Below, in pieces: positions 47,289 through 58,771 of a DNA stretch of 64,000 nucleotides (position 1 is its first letter; each line of letters begins with the position of its first letter). The stretch spans positions 1 to 64,000 of the forward strand of contig NZ_JABURL010000089.1 in NCBI RefSeq assembly GCF_014762705.1. The letters are read 5' to 3'. The notes under the pieces are model-generated. The model was not told where the DNA came from. It ran no database searches and worked only from the letters and a program-made list of their open reading frames with translations. The position numbers and the translations under genes were made by a program. The DNA comes from Cyclobacterium sp. (GTDB lineage Bacteria; Bacteroidota; Bacteroidia; Cytophagales; Cyclobacteriaceae).

Positions 47289-47296
47289 TAATTTTG
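47289..47296 (+). promoter_or_regulatory. Candidate -7 box for starch-synthase-like gene
   Basis: TAATTTTG fits TAnnTTTG, 37 bases before the ATG. No clear -33 element is seen at the right distance. Confidence 0.35.
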
Positions 47297-47332
47297 TAGT
47301 CCCGTTATATCCCTTAACAAAACACACTAGAT

Positions 47333-48145
47333 ATGTCTAAACTTCGTATCCTTTACGTAGCAAGTGAAATCAATCCATTTCTTCAAACCTCAGAGGTTGC
47401 CAATTTTGTAAGGGCACTGCCTCAGGCCATGCAGGAAAAGGGAATGGAAATCCGTATCCTGGTACCAAGATTCGGTTTGATCAATGAAAGAAAGAACAGG
47501 TTGCATGAGGTAGTAAGGCTTTCCGGAATCAATATTTCAGTGGGAGAGGAAGAAAAACCCCTGATCATCAAGGTGGCCTCTATCCCCAATGCGAAGCTTC
47601 AGGTTTATTTCATAGATAATGAAGACTATTTTCAAAGGAAGAGCGTTTTCTTTGACAAGCAGGATAAGTTTTACGAAGACAATGACGAAAGGGCGATATT
47701 CTTTTGCAAAGGTGTATTGGAAACCGTAAAAAAATTGGGTTGGGCACCGGATGTAGTGCACTGCAATGACTGGATGACCAGCCTGATTCCGTTGTATCTA
47801 AAAACAACCTACAAGAATGAACCGCTTTTTAAGGAAACAAAATCTGTGTTTGCCATTTATAATAACGGATTTAGTCATAAATTTGGGGACGATTTATTTG
47901 AAAAAATCAAAATGGTAGATATTGATGATAAACTGCTTGCTCCATTAAAATCCAAAGATTATGAGGGCTTCCTTAAACTTGGGATGGAGTATGCAGATGT
48001 AGTCGTCAAGGGTGAGGATATTTCTGAAAGCCTTACTACCATGATTAAAGAAACATCTAAAGACAAACAGTTTGAAATTAATAGTGAAGAAGAAGGTCAG
48101 CTTTTTGAAAGTTATTACAACATCTACACCGACCTGGCAGGCTAA
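47333..48145 (+). CDS. Truncated starch/glycogen-synthase-like protein (GT5 N-terminal domain only)
   Basis: 270 residues matching only the N-terminal Rossmann half of glycogen synthase, which normally has about 480. RILYVASEINPF at the start, MEIRILVPRFG and VHCNDWMTSLIPLYLKT in the middle align with the family. The KxGGL sugar-nucleotide motif reads QTSEV, and the whole C-terminal nucleotide-binding domain is absent. It therefore should not make glycogen. It may be a regulatory or structural relative; I recall similar short proteins beside panC in other Bacteroidota. It is divergent from panC, and its 3' end overlaps the next gene. Confidence 0.8.
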   Translation: MSKLRILYVASEINPFLQTSEVANFVRALPQAMQEKGMEIRILVPRFGLINERKNRLHEVVRLSGINISVGEEEKPLIIKVASIPNAKLQVYFIDNEDYFQRKSVFFDKQDKFYEDNDERAIFFCKGVLETVKKLGWAPDVVHCNDWMTSLIPLYLKTTYKNEPLFKETKSVFAIYNNGFSHKFGDDLFEKIKMVDIDDKLLAPLKSKDYEGFLKLGMEYADVVVKGEDISESLTTMIKETSKDKQFEINSEEEGQLFESYYNIYTDLAG

Positions 48146-49487
48146 GATTTTCGGGATATTATTATCCGTCATTTTATTCACCGGTGCCTGTTCCGATCCT
48201 TCAGAGATAGGTTTGGTACTGGATCCGGACTCTAATCAGATAGGGGTTTTCTACGAAGAAATACCCCTTTCTTCTTATTTGGTGCTGGCAGATTCTTTCA
48301 ATACCACCAGCCAGGGAAGGATGGTGGTAGGTGGAGACCAAAGCGATCTGTTTGGGACTACCCGATCCATTGGTTACAGCAGGCTCTCCTTCAATCCAAA
48401 CGGGATACCTCCCGAGGAAGAGGCGATTTTCGACTCGGCGATTTTTACCATGAATGTGGTAGACCTTATAGGAGAGGATTTTGACGAGGAAAAAACTTTC
48501 AGTGTTCACCGGCTGACCGAACCTATTCTGGATACCGCCTATTATAATTTTAGCCAGTTGGAATTTGAAGAAGAGGCCAACATAGCATCGGGCTCCTTTT
48601 TATTGGAACCAGATACAGCCAACCTTTTAAGAATGCAGGTTAATCCGGAACTTTCTGCTGATTTTTTCAATAAGCTTAAATCAGATGATCCGGTATTTGA
48701 CAATATTTTTGCCTTCCGGGATTATTTCCCGGGCATCGTGATCACCGGAGAGCCAGAACAGAACACCTCGCTTTCATTGGCAACGGGTAGTGGTACAGGT
48801 ATGACACTTTATTATCATTATGATGGAGATACCGTGTCCACGGCCTATCCCATCAATACCATTCAGTCCCGGCATTTTACAGGGGTGATCAGTGAAAGGC
48901 AGGGATCAGGAATTGATGCTGTCTCTGAAAGAGGAGAAGCATATGAAGTGACCGGGGATCGGCTAGGTGTAAAAGCCGGTCTGGGATTAATGGTGAAATT
49001 AGGCATGAGTCCACTACATGACTTTCTGGATACCCTGGAGAATATTACCTTTAATCAGATCATGCTGGAGGTAGGTCCAATAGAAACCTACCCGGAATTT
49101 AAGGCACCTTACAACGCATTGGTGATGTATTTTGCTACAGCAGACAATAAAATCTACCGTCGCTTTGATGGATCGGAAGTAGCTGTACAGGCCGAAGGTG
49201 GCAATCATACCGGGTTGGATCAGCAAGGAAACGTCGTGCCCACAACGAATAACCAGACAGGTTTGGCATTTAATACTGAAAACAGGGTTTATGCCAACCA
49301 AATCACCTCTTACGTGAATGCCTTGTACCGCTCCGGATTGGTCAGAACAGACTTGTTCCTATATCCCAATACCCCAAGTACGGAAAGGGCGCCGGTAAAC
49401 TCTGATGCATTTAAAAGATCACTCAGGGAGTTTGTAGTCGATAAAAACAATATCAAATTAAAAGTATACTATACCAAAATCAGGTAA
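48105..49487 (+). CDS. DUF4270-family lipoprotein
   Basis: Bacteroidota-specific envelope lipoprotein of unknown function; 461 residues from this start. A signal peptide ends in lipobox FTGAC, then SDPSEIGLVLDPDSNQIGVFYEE, the usual DUF4270 opening. The body is beta-rich with paired tyrosines. There is no ATG: the reading frame offers TTG at 48105 with AGAAGG eight bases before it, or GTG at 48084. Either choice overlaps the upstream starch-synthase-like gene by 41 to 62 bases, suggesting coupled translation. The start is uncertain; the family call is good. Confidence 0.85.
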   Translation: MKVITTSTPTWQAKIFGILLSVILFTGACSDPSEIGLVLDPDSNQIGVFYEEIPLSSYLVLADSFNTTSQGRMVVGGDQSDLFGTTRSIGYSRLSFNPNGIPPEEEAIFDSAIFTMNVVDLIGEDFDEEKTFSVHRLTEPILDTAYYNFSQLEFEEEANIASGSFLLEPDTANLLRMQVNPELSADFFNKLKSDDPVFDNIFAFRDYFPGIVITGEPEQNTSLSLATGSGTGMTLYYHYDGDTVSTAYPINTIQSRHFTGVISERQGSGIDAVSERGEAYEVTGDRLGVKAGLGLMVKLGMSPLHDFLDTLENITFNQIMLEVGPIETYPEFKAPYNALVMYFATADNKIYRRFDGSEVAVQAEGGNHTGLDQQGNVVPTTNNQTGLAFNTENRVYANQITSYVNALYRSGLVRTDLFLYPNTPSTERAPVNSDAFKRSLREFVVDKNNIKLKVYYTKIR

Positions 49488-49497
49488 CAAGTGGGAA

Positions 49498-50334
49498 TCA
49501 ATGGGTTTTGCTGAATAGTAAAGCAGCCCATTGGTTGTTGCTTTTTTTGTCTTTGTAAAGCAGCCCGCATTTTTCGGCTTCCTTTCTGATATCGGCAATA
49601 TCAGCTTCATAAAAACCGCTTAATACCAGGTATCCCTCTTTGTCCAGGACCTGGGCGTAAGTGTCCATTTCATCCAATAATACATTTTTATTGATATTGG
49701 CAAGTACCAGGTCATAATACCTTTCTTTATTTACGGTTCGGACATTTCCCTTTTGCATGCTGATGTTTTGCAAGCCGTTGATTTCAAAATTTTCATTGCC
49801 GTTGGCCACACTCCAGTCGTCAATGTCAAATGCAGTAATTGTTTCTGCACCAAGTTTTTTGGCCATAATGGCCAGAATACCCGTGCCTGAGCCAGCATCC
49901 ATCACCTTTTTATTTTGGTGGTCAAGGGACAATTGCCAGGTCAACATCAGGTAGGTAGTGGCATGGTGTCCCGTTCCGAAAGACATTTTTGGATTGATGA
50001 TGATCTCATGGGCAAAGGCCGATGCTTTGGATGGATGGAAAGTAGCTCTCACATAAACTTTGTCCATCACCGTTATTGGGTCATAGTGCTTTTCCCATGC
50101 TTCATTCCAATTGACCTTTGGCAATATCCCTTCACAGATCTGAATGCCTGCCGGGCCTGTGTACTGGGCAAGCAGCTCTTTCCACTCGTTTTTATCCAGG
50201 TCCCCAGGGAGAATATAGGCATCAAATCCTTCTTCTGTTTCCAAAAATGAATCAAAACCAATTCCGGCCATTTCTGCCATTAGAATTTCTCTGTAGGCTT
50301 CCTTGCAGGTAATTTTGAATTCCAGGTATTCCAT
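49498..50334 (-). CDS. prmA: Ribosomal protein L11 methyltransferase
   Basis: SAM-dependent methylation of ribosomal protein L11. It has 278 residues. The N-terminal substrate domain is followed by FGTGHHATTYLML, SAM motif I DAGSGTGILAIMAKKLGA and the DLVLANINKNVLLDEM motif. The ATG giving MEYLEFKITC is chosen over a TTG 27 bases upstream. It lies downstream of tpiA on the same strand with a strong hairpin between the two, and converges on the DUF4270 gene with 10 bases between the stops. Confidence 0.93.
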   Translation of the reverse strand: MEYLEFKITCKEAYREILMAEMAGIGFDSFLETEEGFDAYILPGDLDKNEWKELLAQYTGPAGIQICEGILPKVNWNEAWEKHYDPITVMDKVYVRATFHPSKASAFAHEIIINPKMSFGTGHHATTYLMLTWQLSLDHQNKKVMDAGSGTGILAIMAKKLGAETITAFDIDDWSVANGNENFEINGLQNISMQKGNVRTVNKERYYDLVLANINKNVLLDEMDTYAQVLDKEGYLVLSGFYEADIADIRKEAEKCGLLYKDKKSNNQWAALLFSKTH

Positions 50335-50364
50335 GTGAATGGTTTTTTGATTCGGTTTCAATAC

Positions 50365-50399
50365 AATTATGCCCGGACCAATTTAGTCCGGGCATAATT
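50365..50399 (-). terminator. Hairpin between tpiA and prmA
   Basis: AATTATGCCCGGAC, seven-base loop, GTCCGGGCATAATT: a perfect 14-bp stem 13 bases after the tpiA stop. It lacks a proper U-run on the - strand, so termination may be partial and let some transcript through into prmA. Confidence 0.6.
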
Positions 50400-50411
50400 A
50401 TGGCACCTGTT

Positions 50412-51173
50412 TTAGAATGATTTGACAATGTCTACAAAATCCCTTGACTTCAGTGATGCTCCGCCTATCAATCCGCCGTCTACATCTGGCTTGGAGAAGA
50501 TCTCTTTGGCATTGTCTGGTTTACAACTTCCCCCATAAAGGATGGAAATTTCATTGGCTACAGATTCTCCGTATTTACTTGCCAGGTGTTTGCGAATAGC
50601 AGCATGCATCTCCTGTGCCTGTTCTGCCGAAGCAGTTTTTCCGGTTCCAATGGCCCAAATGGGTTCATAGGCTATGACAATGTTTTTGATTTCATCCTCG
50701 GAGAAGCCAAATAAACTTTCGGTAAGCTGATTTTTCACATAGGCCTCATGGGTATTGGCTTCCCTTATTTCTAAAGGTTCACCGCAACAGAAAATGGGGA
50801 CCAGCTTATTGGCAAGTGCCTGTTTGGTTTTTTCAGTCAGCAAAGCATTGGTTTCCTGAAAATACTCCCGTCTTTCACTATGACCGATGATAACATAACC
50901 TGCTCCAAATGAAGCCAGCATTTCGGCTGAGATTTCACCGGTAAAAGCTCCGGAGGCTTTATCGGAACAATTTTGCCCCCCCAAATGTATATTTTTAACA
51001 CCCGATATCAATTTATTGACCCCATGAAGATGAACAAATGGAGGATTCAAAACAACAGTTACATCCATTGAGGGCTCATCCCTGATCATATTTACAATCT
51101 CAGAAGTAAGCTTTTGCCCCTCTTCCTGAACACAATTCATTTTCCAGTTTCCGGCAACAATTTTTTTTCGCAT
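50412..51173 (-). CDS. tpiA: Triosephosphate isomerase
   Basis: Glycolytic interconversion of dihydroxyacetone phosphate and glyceraldehyde-3-phosphate. It has 253 residues with the active-site groups in place: Asn and Lys in AGNWKMN, His in IGHSERRE, Glu in [13 protein letters not shown], and phosphate loop [11 protein letters not shown] with GGLIGGASL. It is divergent from recX with about 70 bases between starts. Confidence 0.98.
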   Translation of the reverse strand: MRKKIVAGNWKMNCVQEEGQKLTSEIVNMIRDEPSMDVTVVLNPPFVHLHGVNKLISGVKNIHLGGQNCSDKASGAFTGEISAEMLASFGAGYVIIGHSERREYFQETNALLTEKTKQALANKLVPIFCCGEPLEIREANTHEAYVKNQLTESLFGFSEDEIKNIVIAYEPIWAIGTGKTASAEQAQEMHAAIRKHLASKYGESVANEISILYGGSCKPDNAKEIFSKPDVDGGLIGGASLKSRDFVDIVKSF

Positions 51174-51246
51174 GATATATTAGTTAAGATTTATATATTT
51201 GGTCAGGATTATCCCGTTCATTTACCAAAGGTTAAAATTACGTAAA

Positions 51247-51753
51247 ATGTCAGTTCCAGAAAAAGAAAATTCGGATCCAGGTACAAAAAAGAAGCTGGGT
51301 TATTCCACTGCCCTAAAAAAAATAGCTTCGTTTTGTGCCTACCAGGAGCGTAGTCTTTTTGAAGTTAGGGGTAAATTGGAAGATTGGGGTTTGCATGCAG
51401 AGGAGGTTGAGAAGTTGATTTTCCGTTTGGTGGAACAGGATTTTCTAAACGAAAAAAGATTTGTGGATAGTTTTGTCAAAGGAAGGTTTGGGTTAAAGAA
51501 ATGGGGAAAGGTAAGGATACGTCAGGAATTGAAAATGCGGCAAATACCCAATGAAATGATCCTGGAAGCTCTTGAGGCATTGGATGAAAGGGAATATGAG
51601 GAAACGTTAAATTTCCTTGCGGAAAGAAAGTGGAAATTGACCAAAGAGTCCGACTTGTATAAAAAGAAAGCCAAGGTATCCCGTTTTTTGTTGTTCAGGG
51701 GCTTCGAACCGGACCTGATTAAGGAAGTGGTGGACAGGCTGGCTATTGCTTAG
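51247..51753 (+). CDS. recX: RecX regulatory protein
   Basis: Modulates RecA filament activity. 168 residues of three-helix repeats: ALKKIASFCAYQERSLFEVRGKLEDWG, then FLNEKRFVDSFVKGRFGLKKWGKVRIRQELKMRQI and a third copy ending FRGFEPDLIKEVVDRL. It starts at the ATG giving MSVPEKENS; a longer reading of 16 residues is unlikely. recA is not in the window. Its 3' end overlaps the convergent AlbA_2 gene by 11 bases. Confidence 0.92.
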   Translation: MSVPEKENSDPGTKKKLGYSTALKKIASFCAYQERSLFEVRGKLEDWGLHAEEVEKLIFRLVEQDFLNEKRFVDSFVKGRFGLKKWGKVRIRQELKMRQIPNEMILEALEALDEREYEETLNFLAERKWKLTKESDLYKKKAKVSRFLLFRGFEPDLIKEVVDRLAIA

Positions 51754-52378
51754 GGATAAACCGGTCTTCCGATTCCTGCGGAATGACATCTATGACATTG
51801 GCCAATACCAATTTGACCAGTGTCCTGGAGGCGATATAAATGGGGATTTTCGCCATGGACATGTATTCTTTCAAGGTAATGTGCGATCGGACGGCCAGTT
51901 CTTTCATCAGCAATTCTTCTTTTTTGCCGTATTTGAAGATAATATCCTCTTGTCTTTGTTTTCGCTTCATAATTTCCCACATTTCCCTGCTGGCTTGTAT
52001 GCTTTTATCGGCTACCCTGATATACGCCTTCTTTCGCTTATCATCCCATATGAAATGCGGACCTGACTTACTTTTTTGAATTTCATAAACCGCAACCCCC
52101 TTTTTCGGGTTGAGGTGGACGACATGTTTTTTTATTTGTATGGAAGGTAGGATCAAGTCCTGAATGGCCTTGTCCATGGCATAAACCTCTTCTTCAATAT
52201 AGCGCTGACCACTTACAGTGCCATCATCATCCACTCCAATGAGCAGGTGTCCACCATCCGTATTGGCCATGGCCACGATTTCCTTAACAATTTTTTCAGG
52301 GTGGGCTGCTTTTTTTTTGAATTCCACATGCAGACCTTCTCCTTTTCTGGCTATTTTCCCAATTTCCTGAATTGTCAT
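51743..52378 (-). CDS. AlbA_2/Schlafen-type ATP-binding domain protein
   Basis: 211 residues. The N-terminal AlbA_2 domain (about 15-125) shows GLHVEFKKKAAHPEKIVKEIVAMANTDGGHLLIGVDDDGTVSG, the pattern of proteins annotated as 'ATP-binding/divergent AAA' or Schlafen-like. The C-terminal 80 residues are basic and charged, with a winged-helix-like part (LAVRSHITLKEYMSMAKIP). The function is unknown; nucleic-acid binding is plausible. It is third in a - strand unit after uvrB and a small outer-membrane-type protein, six bases downstream of the latter. Confidence 0.85.
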   Translation of the reverse strand: MTIQEIGKIARKGEGLHVEFKKKAAHPEKIVKEIVAMANTDGGHLLIGVDDDGTVSGQRYIEEEVYAMDKAIQDLILPSIQIKKHVVHLNPKKGVAVYEIQKSKSGPHFIWDDKRKKAYIRVADKSIQASREMWEIMKRKQRQEDIIFKYGKKEELLMKELAVRSHITLKEYMSMAKIPIYIASRTLVKLVLANVIDVIPQESEDRFIPKQ

Positions 52379-52384
52379 TGCCTT

Positions 52385-52821
52385 TCATCTTATTAAAACC
52401 GCCAGCGTTATTCTCGCCCCAAGTGTCTGGTTTTGTACATAATAATCTGCCATTCCTTCCAACCGCATCCGGTAAGTAAAATTGTAGGTATATCCGGCTC
52501 CCAAGCCTAAGTCAGCGTTGTTGCCCACCAGGGCCCGGGCACGAATGAATGCCGCCTCCAACGGATAAAACCTCAGACCACCTGTAATTTGGTTGGGTCC
52601 TTCTGTATTGTATTCATATCCGCCCGAAAAGGACAAGTGGTGCAGGTGAAAATAATTGATTTCGGCACCAATTTGAGCCTTTTGGAATATTCCCCTGACA
52701 TCAGACCTGATAAGATCCATTCCCCCACTGATTAAAAAACTGCCGGCAGCCTGCTGGGCATGCCCAATTGTGATTCCGCCAAGTAACAGCAATAAACAAA
52801 GAGTGGGAATCAGTTTTTTTT

Positions 52822-52825
<4 letters not shown>
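52385..52825 (-). CDS. Small secreted beta-barrel-like protein
   Basis: Not recognised by name. 146 residues: a signal peptide ending near IGHAQQ, then alternating hydrophobic strands ([61 protein letters not shown]) and a C-terminal ITLAVLIR, which suggest a small outer-membrane barrel. Its start overlaps the uvrB stop by 4 bases, an unexpected coupling of an envelope gene to a repair gene, probably just operon compaction. Confidence 0.75.
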
Positions 52826-54861
<2,036 letters not shown>

Positions 54862-54916
54862 ATAATTTTAATTTACTTAGATACAACGCCCATAAGGCAG
54901 GAAATAGTTTTCGGAA

Positions 54917-56137
54917 TCAGGTACTTTTACCCAAACGATTGAATATGTTGAGGTTATAATACAAGAAATTGGTGCGTATAATAATGATGAGCAGTAGGGG
55001 AAGAATACTGGGATGAAAGGATTGGAAATTTAAAATCCAGATAACCAAAGCAAGATCAGCAAGGATCATGGCCCCCAGCAACAGTTTTCTTACCAAGGCC
55101 TGTTGGGAATTGAGGGCTAATTTTAGGGCCAGATAAAGGTGCAGGGGAAAGGCCCAGAAAATATTCCAGTTATTTTTAGTCTGAGAATGCTCTGTGAAAA
55201 ACCAAAGAAAAACCAACAGTAGCCCCAACAAGCCCAAAACCGTAAACAGGCCAATATCAAAACCCAAATAAAGCCTTTTCCTTTTAAAGCCCAGAAAGGT
55301 GAGCAATACTGTGGCGATGGCCAACGCCCAAAAAACCATATAGGGGTTGAAAACACTCCAGTTTTGTGAGCCATCATCCGGAAATTCGTAAACGGTGTTG
55401 TTTTGGCTGACCAGGGGCCTTTCCGGGCCATCCCCGATGATGCTGGCACTTTCAAAGGCAGCCTCCAGATAATCCGGCAGAAACATTTTCTCTGTTTCAT
55501 CGGCCTTCCGGTCGATTACAGCCCCCAAGGCAAGATCAATTCCCAGATCTGACCAGGGAAGGGGGTAAACATATTCATCTATGAGATTTCGAAAACTTTT
55601 TTCAGGCCCTTCCGCGCTCAGGTTCCACTTAAGGGAGGAACCCAGGACGGTTTCCATCATTTCCCTGATTCTGGTCGAACAGTTGTCAAAGAAAAAGTCA
55701 TACCGGTACTTTCGGTTTTCAGGTCTGTAATTTTCCTGCAAAAATGCAACTATTGCTTTAGCCTGGTTATTGGAGAGGTTCAGTTCCTGTTCCCTGACGT
55801 TTCGTTTGAAATAATTGTATTCATAAAGGAATTGCTCTGTGGTGGTAAGTGACAATTGGTAATCCAGGGTCCTGCGGACAAACTTGACATAGAAAAAGGG
55901 TGTATTGAAATCAAATGTGCCATAATTGAAAACCAGATCTTGTCCTGAATCCAGTTCCCGTATTCGGATGGCACTGTGTCCAAAGGTAGAATACAGTTCA
56001 TCTCCTGGATCACAGGTGAGCAGGCTGATTTTATATTGCTGTGCCTGGGAGGGTATCGCAGCTACCAGGAGCAAAAAAAGCCCCATGCTCATCATACAGG
56101 TTTTTAAGGAGGTAATGGGAGAAAAAGCAAGTTGCAT
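54917..56137 (-). CDS. DUF4105 family membrane protein
   Basis: 406 residues. A signal peptide ends near PSQAQQ. A periplasmic domain (about 35-230) has CDPGDELYSTFGHSAIRI, FDFNTPFFYVKFVRRTLDYQL and DFFFDNCSTRIREMM, the pattern of the Lnb/DUF4105 domain in which a His and a Cys look papain-like. Five to six hydrophobic helices fill the C-terminal half. The family is presumed to be a membrane-attached hydrolase, unproven. It lies 55 bases upstream of uvrB on the same strand and divergent from the T9SS cargo gene. Confidence 0.88.
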   Translation of the reverse strand: MQLAFSPITSLKTCMMSMGLFLLLVAAIPSQAQQYKISLLTCDPGDELYSTFGHSAIRIRELDSGQDLVFNYGTFDFNTPFFYVKFVRRTLDYQLSLTTTEQFLYEYNYFKRNVREQELNLSNNQAKAIVAFLQENYRPENRKYRYDFFFDNCSTRIREMMETVLGSSLKWNLSAEGPEKSFRNLIDEYVYPLPWSDLGIDLALGAVIDRKADETEKMFLPDYLEAAFESASIIGDGPERPLVSQNNTVYEFPDDGSQNWSVFNPYMVFWALAIATVLLTFLGFKRKRLYLGFDIGLFTVLGLLGLLLVFLWFFTEHSQTKNNWNIFWAFPLHLYLALKLALNSQQALVRKLLLGAMILADLALVIWILNFQSFHPSILPLLLIIIIRTNFLYYNLNIFNRLGKST

Positions 56138-56348
56138 AGGTGTATATCAGGTAAAACCATTTCGACAGGCCAAATTTACTGGTTTAATTCCGTTTTCCGA
56201 TAAGGGTTTAAGTAAATCCTGTTTGGTAACTTTTACGTGAAAATATTGGTTTGAAACAAAAAAAATGAATTTTACATAAAAATATACGAATTACATACTT
56301 TGAATTTATTTGGGGAATAATTATTTTTATCATCTATTCATTTTTATT

Positions 56349-58694
56349 ATGGATATTTTTTATAAAAAAAATTCCCTCAAAGACCTTCACTGGCTTTTAT
56401 TGGCCAGGGCGGTTGCGGTGTTTGGCTTGTTGTTGGTATTAGTGCTTTCGGCAGAAGCGCAGATTCCCTTATCAACACTGAGCTATAAATCCAATCTGCC
56501 TGAAGGTGGTGTTGGTGACTGGGATGATCCTGGCAGCTGGCTGGTTTATGATGGCACGGGCTGGGTGGCTGCTGCCATTTCACCCAATAGGGATCACGAT
56601 GTTTTCATAATCAAAAAAAATGAAATCAGATTGACGGGAAATGAAGAAGTCAATAACCTTTATTTATTTGGTGCAGCTGACGCTGGGAAAAAATTGAATC
56701 TTCAAAATTTCGATCTGGACATTTACGGGAGTCTCCATAGTTTTGATAGGGATGAAAATGACTTCATATTATATGGTAGTGCCTGGTTGGGAGACGATTG
56801 GATTTATCCTGAGGAGGGCAGGATTGTTTTCAAAGGCGATTCAAGAATTGTTGTGGATAGGAATTCCTGGAGCGGGCAAAACCTGGCTAGCAGGTATGCT
56901 GTGGTATTTGATCCAAATCCGGGTCAGGAACTCGTTGTAAACGCAGTGTTTAAAGCAAGCAGTTTTTTGATACAGAATGGTACAGTAAGACAAACTGTTA
57001 ATACCGAAGGAACTCCTGCCTCATCCACCTTTTCTTTCACAACCGACGATGTATTTGGGACAGGAGATTTTGGGGAATTTCGAATTGCAGCAGGGGCAAC
57101 GCTTATTTCAGAAGCTACCCGTGAGTTTAACCAATTGATTAGAAGGTCAGATACCAAACCCGCAAGCTCTTTTATCCTGGAGGAGGGGGCTAGCCTTGTG
57201 ATGTTGGGAGAGGAACCCGTCATCGATGCGGTCAATGTGGTATTGGATGGTGATGTTTATTATAAAGCTGACGGGGCCTCACAGGAGTTTTTACAAGCCT
57301 CCATGGCCGACTCCCAATCAGATTTCCCGTACCAAAACCTTTATTTCGAGGGACTGGCTACCAAAAATCTTCCGGAGGAGCTTTCAGTTCAGGGGGATAT
57401 GGAATATCTTTTCGGTGGGCAGGTCAATGGGCTAGACACCGAACTGCAACTGACGGGAAGCATGGATCAGGAATTGAAAGTGCCAGGATTGGAATTGTCC
57501 GGATTGTATTTGGATAAAGCATCGGGTACAGTGAATGTAAGACATAGGTTAACCATTTTTGATTCCTTCAGCCAGGTGGCTGGAACGGTAAATTTTCATG
57601 ACCAGGATTTGACCCTTGATTTTGGGGCTACAGGAAGTTACAGCTACTCAGGAGGAAATTGGCTCAACCTGGGACAATTGCATTATGGAAACCTGCCCTT
57701 GTTTTTGGATGCCACAAATGCTACTTTCCCCATTTTTGATACGGTTTTTGATGCGCCAAGACATTTGTTGCTGGAAGGTAATTTATCCACCCCCGGACAG
57801 ACTATGGAAATCAGTTTTACGGAAGCTCCCGGGGTGACTTACGATCCTGAATTCTCTGATGGTGGGGAAGTGGTTGTGTATCATTTAAACAGCTTTTTTC
57901 AGCTTAATGGGATCGGCGCTGATACCGATCAGCTAAGTGCCTGGATACTTGCCGAGGATCTGGCGGTACAGGATATCAATCACCTTCGGATAGTGGGGGC
58001 AGGTGAGCAAGCCATTGGAAACCACGTGCCCGCCTCACTTAAAGGTGGCATGCTATGGGCCGGCAGGGTTTTTGACTTTGATGAGACTCAAAGTAGTTTT
58101 CTTACTATTGGAAGCATTAGCGAATTAAGCGTATTGCCGGTCGAATGGTTGGATTTTGAGGCCACTTTGTTAGGAGACAGGGTAAGGCTTACCTGGAAGA
58201 GTACATCTGAAAGTTTGATTGATTACACCATCTCAAGAACCAATGGGGAAAAACCTGAATTTTTCCCTATCGGTGATATTCAGGAAAGCCGATACGGAAT
58301 TACAATCACATTCGAAGACCTTTCTTTTCCCAAACATCAGCCATATTGGTACTATCAGGTGTTGGCAAAAGAAGGCCAGGCTGAAGTCAGTTATAGCCCG
58401 GTGCTCAGGGTTTCCAACCCCTTTTATTCCGGACAAAATCCTAAAATATATCCTAACCCCTATTACTCAGGTTCTGTACAAATTAATTTTGGCAATTGGA
58501 ATTCAGGGGACATTACCAGTTTGAAGATATGGAACATGAAAGGAGTCAATCACCAAAGCCTTGATTTTCAACAAAATTTTAATCCGCTTATTTTAGAAAA
58601 ACATTTGAAATTGCTCCCTTCCGGAACCTACCTGATTCAACTGGAGGGCTCAGGCAAAGCATATACCCTTAAATGGCAAAAGAACAACCAATAA
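56349..58694 (+). CDS. Large secreted protein with T9SS C-terminal sorting domain
   Basis: 781 residues. A hydrophobic N-terminal signal (about 19-38, ending SAEAQ) is followed by a long beta-rich region without recognisable catalytic motifs. The first part, PEGGVGDWDDPGSWLVYDGTGW...NRDHDVFIIKKNEIRLTGNEEVNNLYL, looks like a right-handed beta-helix or G8-like module. LPVEWLDFEATLLGDRVRLTWKSTSE, common before the sorting domain in Bacteroidota, follows. The end, IYPNPYYSGSVQINF...LPSGTYLIQLEGSGKAYTLKWQK, is a type A T9SS sorting domain, so the protein is exported across the outer membrane and may be surface-attached. The ATG was preferred over an upstream in-frame start. Confidence 0.85.
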   Translation: MDIFYKKNSLKDLHWLLLARAVAVFGLLLVLVLSAEAQIPLSTLSYKSNLPEGGVGDWDDPGSWLVYDGTGWVAAAISPNRDHDVFIIKKNEIRLTGNEEVNNLYLFGAADAGKKLNLQNFDLDIYGSLHSFDRDENDFILYGSAWLGDDWIYPEEGRIVFKGDSRIVVDRNSWSGQNLASRYAVVFDPNPGQELVVNAVFKASSFLIQNGTVRQTVNTEGTPASSTFSFTTDDVFGTGDFGEFRIAAGATLISEATREFNQLIRRSDTKPASSFILEEGASLVMLGEEPVIDAVNVVLDGDVYYKADGASQEFLQASMADSQSDFPYQNLYFEGLATKNLPEELSVQGDMEYLFGGQVNGLDTELQLTGSMDQELKVPGLELSGLYLDKASGTVNVRHRLTIFDSFSQVAGTVNFHDQDLTLDFGATGSYSYSGGNWLNLGQLHYGNLPLFLDATNATFPIFDTVFDAPRHLLLEGNLSTPGQTMEISFTEAPGVTYDPEFSDGGEVVVYHLNSFFQLNGIGADTDQLSAWILAEDLAVQDINHLRIVGAGEQAIGNHVPASLKGGMLWAGRVFDFDETQSSFLTIGSISELSVLPVEWLDFEATLLGDRVRLTWKSTSESLIDYTISRTNGEKPEFFPIGDIQESRYGITITFEDLSFPKHQPYWYYQVLAKEGQAEVSYSPVLRVSNPFYSGQNPKIYPNPYYSGSVQINFGNWNSGDITSLKIWNMKGVNHQSLDFQQNFNPLILEKHLKLLPSGTYLIQLEGSGKAYTLKWQKNNQ

Positions 58695-58771
58695 AATTAA
58701 TTCCCAGGTTTTTCAGTACCGAATAGGCATTTAGCAGAATATGCTGTAATTTTTGGATTCATTTTGAATTC

